Shown piece by piece: positions 6,982 to 11,847 of a stretch of DNA of 13,042 bases. Position 1 is the first letter of the stretch; every line of letters begins with the position of its first letter. The DNA comes from JBHGXV01 sp041920505 (GTDB lineage: Bacteria > Bacillota > Bacilli > Brevibacillales > Brevibacillaceae). The notes beneath the pieces are model-generated. The model was not told the DNA's origin and did no database searches. It was given only the letters and a program-made list of their open reading frames with translations. The DNA lies in the NCBI GenBank assembly GCA_041920505.1, contig JBHGXV010000036.1, forward strand, positions 1-13,042. Direction: 5' to 3'. The translations under genes were made by a program, and so were the position numbers.

Positions 6982-7039
6982 GCCGGTTCCTCCTTCCCTG
7001 ACACGTCGCGCGGAGGCGCAACAAAGCGCTCCCGGCTCG

Positions 7040-7225
7040 GTGAGATAGCACTCCATCCGGACGTTGGGAGACGTACCGGATGACAGTCCTGCGCTTGTTC
7101 AACGCAGGCCCAGCACAGTTTGCCACGGGCGGCATCCCGCACTTCGGCGAATTCCCCTTTCCCGCTCCCGTCGTCGATGCCCGCATCTCAGGGGGGTACT
7201 GATGGTTTTCGCGCCTCTACCTCAC
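7040..7225 (-). promoter_or_regulatory. Lysine riboswitch (L-box) aptamer upstream of lysC
   Basis: The 5' strand GTGAGGTAGAGGCGCGAA (from 7225) and the 3' strand GGAGTGCTATCTCAC (to 7040) form stem P1 and its junction. In between are the L-box core elements ATCAGTA, GAGATGC, GGGGAATTCGCCGAAG, the GGCAAACTGTGCTGGGCCTG region and GGACTGTCA. The five-way-junction order and the position before aspartokinase are characteristic. Lysine binding is known to promote termination, here at 6929-6962. The gene-free region 6861-7301 is fully taken up by this leader and its promoter. Confidence 0.95.
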
Positions 7226-7268
7226 TCCTGATACGGGAAGTGAGGTCACCTATGCAGTTATAGTCATG

Positions 7269-7297
7269 ATTATACAGGCAAACCCGGCAATCTTCAA
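7269..7297 (-). promoter_or_regulatory. Sigma-A promoter of the lysine riboswitch-lysC unit
   Basis: On the minus strand, TTGAAG (7297-7292) and a perfect TATAAT (7274-7269) are 17 nt apart. The -35 box begins 4 bp after the end of uvrC. Transcription would start near 7262, about 37 nt before the aptamer. lysC is therefore not dependent on uvrC transcription, although read-through is possible. Confidence 0.85.
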
Positions 7298-7301
7298 GCG
7301 G

Positions 7302-9083
7302 TCACGATTTGCCGACGTTGCGCAGGTGGCGGATAATCTCGCGCGCTATCTTGTCGCCGATGCCCAACTGGCGAAAATCCTCGACGCTCGCTTCCCGCAT
7401 CCGCTCGATGGAGCCGAAGTGCTGGAACAACAGCTTGCGCCGCTTTTCGCCGATGCCCGGGATCTCGTCCAGTTGCGAGGAGAGCATCGTCTTCGCCCGG
7501 GTCTGGCGGTGGAACGTGATGGCGAAGCGGTGCACCTCGTCCTGGATGCGCTGCAACAGGTAGAATTCGTAGCTGTCCCGCCGCAGTTCGACCGGTTGCG
7601 GCGGATCGCCGAACAACAACTGCGCCGTCTTGTGCTTCTCGTCCTTGGCCAGCCCGCAGACGGGGATAAACAGGCCCAGTTCGTTTTCCAGCACGTCCAT
7701 CGCCGCGCCGATCTGCCCCTTGCCGCCGTCGATGACAATCAGATCGGGCAGGGGCTGGTTTTCTTTCAACAGCCGCGTGTAGCGGCGGCGGATCACTTCC
7801 CGCATCGACGCGTAGTCATCCGGTCCTTCCACCGTCTTGATCCTGAACTTGCGGTACTCTTTCTTGTCGGGGCGGCCGTCGGTAAACACCACCATCGCCG
7901 CCACCGGCTCCGTCCCCTGGATGTTGGAATTGTCGAACGCCTCGATGCGGTGCGGCGTGCCGATGCCAAGGATGTGTCCCAGATTGTGCACCGCCTGGAC
8001 CGTGCGCGCCTCGTCCTTGGACATCAGCACAAACTTTTCGCTGAGCGCGATCCGCGCGTTTTCCTGAGCCATCTGCACCAGTTCGAACTTCTTGCCCCGC
8101 TTCGGCGTAAGGACTTTCACCCCCAGCCACTGCGACAGCAGTTCCGGCTCGCTCGCCTGCGGCAACAAAATCTCGCGCGGCAATGCCTGTTGCTTGTCGT
8201 AGTAAAACTGCGTCAGGTAGGACATGAAGCTTTCCGTCTCTTCGCCATAATAGGGAAACGAAGACGTCTCCCGCTCAATCAGCTTCCCCTGCCGCATGTA
8301 AAACACCTGGACGCACATCCATCCCTTCTCCACGGCAAACCCGATGATGTCCCGGTCCACGTTGTCGGAAAACGTGACTTTCTGCTTCTCCATCACCGCC
8401 TCGATGTTGCGGATCAAGTCGCGCAACTCCCTGGCCCGCTCGAACTCCATCGCTTCCGCCGCCTGCATCATTTTCTCGGTCAGCCGCTGTTTCATCGCTT
8501 CGTGGCCGCCCTCAAGAAAGGCGACGATCTCGCTTACGATCCGCTCGTTTTCCGTCGGATCCACCTCCTGCACGCAGGGAGCGAGACACTGGCCGAGGTG
8601 GTAATAGAGACACACCTGTTTCGGTAGCGTCCTGCACTTGCGCAGCGGGTACAGCCGGTCGAGCAGCTTCTTGACGTCCTGGGCAGCGCCCGCATTGGGG
8701 TAGGGGCCGAAGTATTTCCCCTTGTCCCGCTTCACCGTGCGGGTGATCTCCAGGCGCGGATGGGGCTCGTTGGTGATCTTGATGTACGGATAGCTCTTGT
8801 CGTCCTTGAGCATCACGTTGTAGCGCGGATTGTGCTGTTTGATCAGGTTGCACTCCAGCACCAGCGCCTCGATCGGCGACGAGACGACGATATATTCGAA
8901 GTCGGCGATTTCGCTGACCAACAGTTGCGTCTTCCCGTCGTGGCTCCCGGTGAAGTAGGAGCGCACGCGGTTTTTCAGCACTTTGGCCTTGCCGACGTAG
9001 ATGACTTCTCCCTGGGCGTTTTTCATCAGATAGCAGCCCGGTTTCTCCGGCAACACTGCCAGTTTGTCCTTGATAGCACTCAT
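7302..9083 (-). CDS. uvrC: UvrABC system protein C (excinuclease subunit UvrC)
   Basis: UvrC makes the dual incision on both sides of a DNA lesion in nucleotide excision repair, working with UvrA and UvrB. Domains in the 593-aa protein are a GIY-YIG nuclease at about 13-95 (GCYLM with VIYVGKAK), a cysteine group C150, C158, C166, C170 placed like the iron-sulfur ligands known in UvrC, and a UVR motif at about 196-231 for UvrB contact. An RNase H-like endonuclease follows, with D384 in EAFDNSNIQG and D452 in IDGGKGQ, then C-terminal helix-hairpin-helix repeats (about 535-590, IPGIGEKRRK). The frame extends 30 codons further, but ATG 9083 is 8 nt after GGGAGGAG (9099-9092). TTG at 9089 is an alternative. 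A TACCAT -10-like box lies upstream, with no good -35. Confidence 0.97.
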   Translation of the reverse strand: MSAIKDKLAVLPEKPGCYLMKNAQGEVIYVGKAKVLKNRVRSYFTGSHDGKTQLLVSEIADFEYIVVSSPIEALVLECNLIKQHNPRYNVMLKDDKSYPYIKITNEPHPRLEITRTVKRDKGKYFGPYPNAGAAQDVKKLLDRLYPLRKCRTLPKQVCLYYHLGQCLAPCVQEVDPTENERIVSEIVAFLEGGHEAMKQRLTEKMMQAAEAMEFERARELRDLIRNIEAVMEKQKVTFSDNVDRDIIGFAVEKGWMCVQVFYMRQGKLIERETSSFPYYGEETESFMSYLTQFYYDKQQALPREILLPQASEPELLSQWLGVKVLTPKRGKKFELVQMAQENARIALSEKFVLMSKDEARTVQAVHNLGHILGIGTPHRIEAFDNSNIQGTEPVAAMVVFTDGRPDKKEYRKFRIKTVEGPDDYASMREVIRRRYTRLLKENQPLPDLIVIDGGKGQIGAAMDVLENELGLFIPVCGLAKDEKHKTAQLLFGDPPQPVELRRDSYEFYLLQRIQDEVHRFAITFHRQTRAKTMLSSQLDEIPGIGEKRRKLLFQHFGSIERMREASVEDFRQLGIGDKIAREIIRHLRNVGKS

Positions 9084-9166
9084 GGCCAAAACTCCTCCCT
9101 CCCTTATGGTAGCACAAGTGTTCCCGCACTTCACCTGTCGCCGTTCTCTTCGGCAAAACGGGCGTA

Positions 9167-9195
9167 TTGGCAACCCTTTCCGCTTGCGCTATAGT
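9167..9195 (+). promoter_or_regulatory. Sigma-A promoter of the GNAT gene
   Basis: TTGGCA (9167-9172) and TATAGT (9190-9195) are exactly 17 bp apart, 35 bp upstream of the GNAT start, on the side of the intergenic region facing away from uvrC. Confidence 0.8.
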
Positions 9196-9230
9196 GGAGA
9201 AAAACCAAACCAGAAGCGGAGGGAGCATAG

Positions 9231-9731
9231 ATGCAACAACACAGGGAGATGTGGAGCCGGGCTGACGGCTTTACGGTCACGACGGACAAACGCCACCTGG
9301 ACATCGATCTGATCCATCGTTTTCTCAGCGAGGAGTCTTATTGGGCCACAGGCATTGACCGCGAGCTGGTCGTGGCCACCATCGAACAATCCAGTCTGTG
9401 TTACGGGGTGTATCAGGGCAATCCCGCGACAGACGAACAGGCGCGGCAAGCGGGATTCGCCCGGGTCGTCACCGACTTTGTCCGCTTCGCCTGGCTGGGG
9501 GATGTGTTCATCCTGCCGGAATACCGGGGGAAGGCACTGGGCAAGTGGCTGATGAGCCTGATCGTCGAACATCCGCTGCTAAGAGGCGTGTCGTTTAACC
9601 TCGTCACGCGGGACGCGCACGGGTTGTACGAACAATTCGGCTTCATCCCCGTCCCGGATGCGGAAAAGCGGATGGTGCGGCCGCTGGACTGGGCGCGAAT
9701 ACGCGAAGCCTACGGTCTCGGCCGGAAATAA
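9231..9731 (+). CDS. GNAT family N-acetyltransferase
   Basis: This 166-aa single-domain protein of the GCN5-related acetyltransferase superfamily transfers an acetyl group from acetyl-CoA to an unknown amine acceptor. The acetyl-CoA-binding motif A is visible as LGDVFILPEYRGKALGKWLM (89-108), in which RGKALG matches the R/Q-x-x-G-x-G/A loop. The typical C-terminal LYEQFGFIPV (132-141) follows, where a tyrosine often acts as general acid. The substrate cannot be predicted. The start is set by GGAGG (9218-9222), 8 nt before the ATG, and by the promoter upstream. It has its own promoter and terminator, so it is a monocistronic gene lying between uvrC and trxA, which are adjacent in Bacillus. Confidence 0.9.
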   Translation: MQQHREMWSRADGFTVTTDKRHLDIDLIHRFLSEESYWATGIDRELVVATIEQSSLCYGVYQGNPATDEQARQAGFARVVTDFVRFAWLGDVFILPEYRGKALGKWLMSLIVEHPLLRGVSFNLVTRDAHGLYEQFGFIPVPDAEKRMVRPLDWARIREAYGLGRK

Positions 9732-9748
9732 ACAGCTCTTCTTTTTTG

Positions 9749-9796
9749 AAAAAAAACGGCGTGCACGAACCACCACGGATTCGTCACGCCATTTTT
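9749..9796. terminator. Bidirectional terminator between the GNAT gene and trxA
   Basis: Arms GGCGTG-c-ACGAA (9758-9769) and TTCGTCACGCC (9780-9790) form an 11-bp stem with one bulged C. Rightward it ends in TTTTT (9792-9796), serving the GNAT gene. Leftward it ends in eight T (9756-9749), serving trxA. Confidence 0.9.
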
Positions 9797-9838
9797 CATC
9801 TGTGCATCACGTTGGTCGAGCCAGCGGACAACCCGCGC

Positions 9839-10156
9839 TTAGATATGCTTGCCCAGGGTTGCCATCAGCGCTTCTTTCGGCTGGAAGCCGACGATCTTGT
9901 CGACCGGCTGGCCATCCTTGAAGACCAGCAGCGTCGGAATCGACATGATGCCGAAGCGGCTGGCCGATTCCGGATTCTCGTCGACGTTTACCTTGACGAT
10001 TTTCAGACTGGAACCGACTTCGCTGTCGATTTGCTCCAGCACCGGAGCGATCATTTTGCAGGGGCCGCACCAGGGAGCCCAAAAGTCAACGAGGACGGTA
10101 CCTCCTTGTTCCACTTCCTGACTGAACGTTTGATCCGTGACGTTTTGAATTGCCAT
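9839..10156 (-). CDS. trxA: Thioredoxin
   Basis: This 105-aa cytosolic dithiol protein reduces protein disulfides and is recharged by thioredoxin reductase with NADPH. The active site is WAPWCGPCK (C30 and C33), the buried acid is Asp24 (VDFWAPW), and the cis-proline is P74 in SIPTLLVFKDG. The length is standard. The frame is open up to 10303, but AGGAGG (10170-10165) lies 8 nt before ATG 10156 and the promoter lies between, so the longer form is not real. In Bacillus trxA neighbours uvrC and etfA; here an acetyltransferase gene separates trxA from uvrC and a regulator gene lies on the other side. Confidence 0.97.
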   Translation of the reverse strand: MAIQNVTDQTFSQEVEQGGTVLVDFWAPWCGPCKMIAPVLEQIDSEVGSSLKIVKVNVDENPESASRFGIMSIPTLLVFKDGQPVDKIVGFQPKEALMATLGKHI

Positions 10157-10203
10157 GCGGGTTTCCTCCTTACTCTCTGTTTCCAAATCGCTATCCGTTC
10201 TAC

Positions 10204-10232
10204 AGTATACCATTTCTAGCAGGAAATGACCA
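10204..10232 (-). promoter_or_regulatory. Extended -10 promoter of trxA with a spacer inverted repeat
   Basis: On the minus strand TGGTATACT gives an extended -10 (TGn plus TATACT, 10209-10204). A weak -35 TGGTCA (10232-10227) is 17 nt upstream. The spacer holds CATTTC-6 nt-GAAATG (10211-10228), an inverted repeat that could be an operator. Start expected near 10198. Confidence 0.6.
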
Positions 10233-10386
10233 TGCGGTTCGACACCCGGATGTGCATCCCGTCTGCTGTTGACCGTTCCCGGACAAGGGCACAGACCAAG
10301 CAATCCGTCGTTTTACGATTCATGATAAGAAAAAGGAAAGAGAATGTCAAAAAACCATGCCAACTGTACCGGCACCTGCTATCCCA

Positions 10387-10415
10387 TGACCTCTGACAAG
10401 AAAGTGGTGTATAAT
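10387..10415 (+). promoter_or_regulatory. Promoter of the HxlR-family gene
   Basis: A perfect TATAAT (10410-10415) has a weak -35 TGACCT (10387-10392) at 17 bp. The pair CCCATGA (10383-10389) and TCATGGG (10418-10424) forms a 7-bp inverted repeat bracketing the promoter. The weak -35 plus flanking repeat suits a regulated, possibly self-controlled promoter (inference). Confidence 0.6.
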
Positions 10416-10437
10416 AATCATGGGGTGACATTTGCAG

Positions 10438-10761
10438 ATGGAATCAAAATACAACGACTACACGCACATGTGCCCACGGTACGAACATGCGATTCAACTC
10501 ATCGGCAAACGCTGGACGGGACTGATTATCCGGGTATTGATGGCTGGCCCCCGCCGGTTTAAGGAAATAAAAGAACCGATTCCCGAAATGAGCGACCGCA
10601 TGCTGACCGAGCGGCTGAAGGAGCTGGAGAGCGCGGGCATCGTCGTCCGCCGCGTCTACGCGGAGACCCCTGTGCGGATCGAATACGAACTGACGGAAAA
10701 AGGCAAGGGGCTGAAAACGGTCATCGACGCGATCGGCGAGTGGGCGGATCGTTGGGGATAA
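10438..10761 (+). CDS. HxlR-family winged-helix transcriptional regulator
   Basis: This 107-aa DNA-binding protein of the HxlR/DUF24 family acts as a dimer with one winged helix per chain. The family pattern is clear: CPRYEHAIQLIGKRWTGLII (12-31), then FKEIKEPIPEMSDRMLTERL (41-60, recognition helix around the second half), then LESAGIVVRRVY and IEYELTEKGKGL (81-92), the beta wing. Cys12 just before the first helix is at the place of the redox-sensing cysteine of HxlR members such as YodB and HypR, so thiol stress sensing is plausible but unproven. ATG 10438 follows GGGGTGA (10422-10428) by 9 nt; TTG at 10432 is an alternative. It is divergent from trxA. Confidence 0.9.
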   Translation: MESKYNDYTHMCPRYEHAIQLIGKRWTGLIIRVLMAGPRRFKEIKEPIPEMSDRMLTERLKELESAGIVVRRVYAETPVRIEYELTEKGKGLKTVIDAIGEWADRWG

Positions 10762-10780
10762 CCAAGCCCGGGTTCGCCCC

Positions 10781-11215
10781 TCAGCCGACCGCCTGGCTGG
10801 CCTGTTCCAACCGCCGACTCAACGCCTCGCTGCGTACCCAGTAGACGGTCGTTTTGCCGTTGGGCTTGATCCGTTCCACGTACAGGTCGCCGGGTGACTT
10901 GGGGTAGAGGCGGATCGACTCCTGTTCGGTCGTGACCAAAAGATGCGGGCCCCGTGCGATCTCGTCGGCCTGTGCCCGCTGGATAAAAATGTCCTCGTTA
11001 AACTCGGCGACAAAGATAGGCAACTCATTGGCCGGCAATTCCGTCCCGCCTGCTCCATCCACCCACTCCAGCTTTTTCACCTGTTCCGGCTTCAATTCCT
11101 TGTGGATCGCCACTTTTTTCGCCAGCCAGATGATGGCGAAACTGGGCAGGGAAAACACGAGCACCAACAGCATGCCGACGCTGTGGGACAGCCAATTCAC
11201 CATGGTTTGCGACAT
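10781..11215 (-). CDS. Small membrane-anchored protein, YfmQ-like
   Basis: This 144-aa protein has one N-terminal hydrophobic segment (about 12-32, GMLLVLVFSLPSFAIIWLA), then a soluble domain that probably faces the cytosol, since the segment is followed by a KK-rich stretch. The pattern FNEDIFIQR in the middle and VYWVRSEALSRRLEQ at the end resembles, from memory, the uncharacterised Bacillus YfmQ family; this is not verified. No function is known. ATG 11215 follows AGGAG (11229-11225) by 9 nt. It is convergent with the HxlR gene, with only 19 bp between their stops and no clear terminator there. Confidence 0.75.
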   Translation of the reverse strand: MSQTMVNWLSHSVGMLLVLVFSLPSFAIIWLAKKVAIHKELKPEQVKKLEWVDGAGGTELPANELPIFVAEFNEDIFIQRAQADEIARGPHLLVTTEQESIRLYPKSPGDLYVERIKPNGKTTVYWVRSEALSRRLEQASQAVG

Positions 11216-11249
11216 ACGGCTCGACTCCTGTCTCGTTTTCTTCTATTTT

Positions 11250-11277
11250 ATCATAATCACAGTGACAAACTGAACAA
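11250..11277 (-). promoter_or_regulatory. Probable promoter of the YfmQ-like gene
   Basis: On the minus strand, TTGTTC (11277-11272) and TATGAT (11255-11250) are 16 nt apart, 34 nt before the start codon. TAAAAT three bases further is an alternative -10. The promoter overlaps the 3' end of the istB relic. Confidence 0.5.
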
Positions 11278-11735
11278 AGCCCTGAACCGCTCCAGAGGAA
11301 TTTGCAAGCGCCCTTGGAAAAGAGCATGGCGTAAACAACAACTCTCCCCGGTAAGCGCCAGCATGTGGACTTAGTAGGCGAGGCGATCCACCAGACCTGT
11401 CGTCAATCGTGTATCCCCACACACCATACCCCACTGCCCAAACTCCATATTTGGCGTCATCATGACACTGTTCACTCATGCCGGCCGAGATGACGCGAAA
11501 CAACATCCTATTTGGTGCAAGGGAACTAGCCGATCTTGTTCAAAACCAACCAACTTACGAGTCTGTCGATTCTTTTTGAAACCGCGTCAGTCCCCATCCG
11601 CGTGTTTTCCCTGCCAGAGCGCCACCAGATCGGGAACACGGAAGGATTGAACTGCATACCTCCTTCGGCTCGCCTTTACGCCAACCGCTGTTGCCAAATG
11701 GCTTTTCCTGCCCGTTTTTTCCATCATCGTAGGTC
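11257..11735 (-). pseudogene. istB: Decayed IS21-type transposition helper ATPase (istB relic)
   Basis: No single frame is open, but translating the minus strand in successive frames gives ordered pieces of an IstB protein. From about 11722: a damaged Walker A region TGRKSHLATAVGVKA, then FRVPDLVALWQGKHADG, stopped at 11587. In another frame comes LTRFQKES. In a third frame comes WLVLNKIG-stop, corresponding to the IstB Walker B and following strand (LLVLDEIG in intact members). Then LLFRVISA, then MEFGQWGMVCGDTRLTTGL with VDRLAY-stop (stop at 11371), and finally HMLALTGESCCLRHAL. At least three frameshifts and several stops show it is dead. Roughly the first 90 residues and the partner istA are missing; its 5' side ends close to the CRISPR array. 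The comparison with IstB rests on my memory of the family. Confidence 0.8.
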
Positions 11736-11781
11736 TCCAATTGTTCCGATGTATCCATGGCGGTTGGAGGAACAAACCGGT

Positions 11782-11810
11782 GTTTTTATTCCTCATAGTA
11801 CGATTCATAC
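11782..11810 (-). repeat. Degenerate terminal CRISPR repeat
   Basis: This 29-bp stretch aligns with the array repeat but has lost one G (CATAGTACGAT instead of CATAGGTACGAT) and has substitutions at both ends. It is 37 bp from the first good repeat, which is a normal spacer length. It marks the distal, leader-far end of the array. Confidence 0.8.
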
Positions 11811-11847
11811 TAAGTGTTGCGCAGTTGATGATTGCATCGTTGGGGAT

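Noticed and set aside
9084..9173. Thirty extra residues on UvrC
   Set aside because: They do not resemble UvrC, and the ATG at 9083 has an excellent ribosome site.
10157..10303. Forty-nine extra residues on thioredoxin
   Set aside because: The trxA promoter and ribosome site lie within this stretch, and the family starts at the chosen Met.
10762..10780. Terminator between the HxlR gene and the YfmQ-like gene
   Set aside because: Only a short GC-rich CCCGGG palindrome without T-tracts is present.
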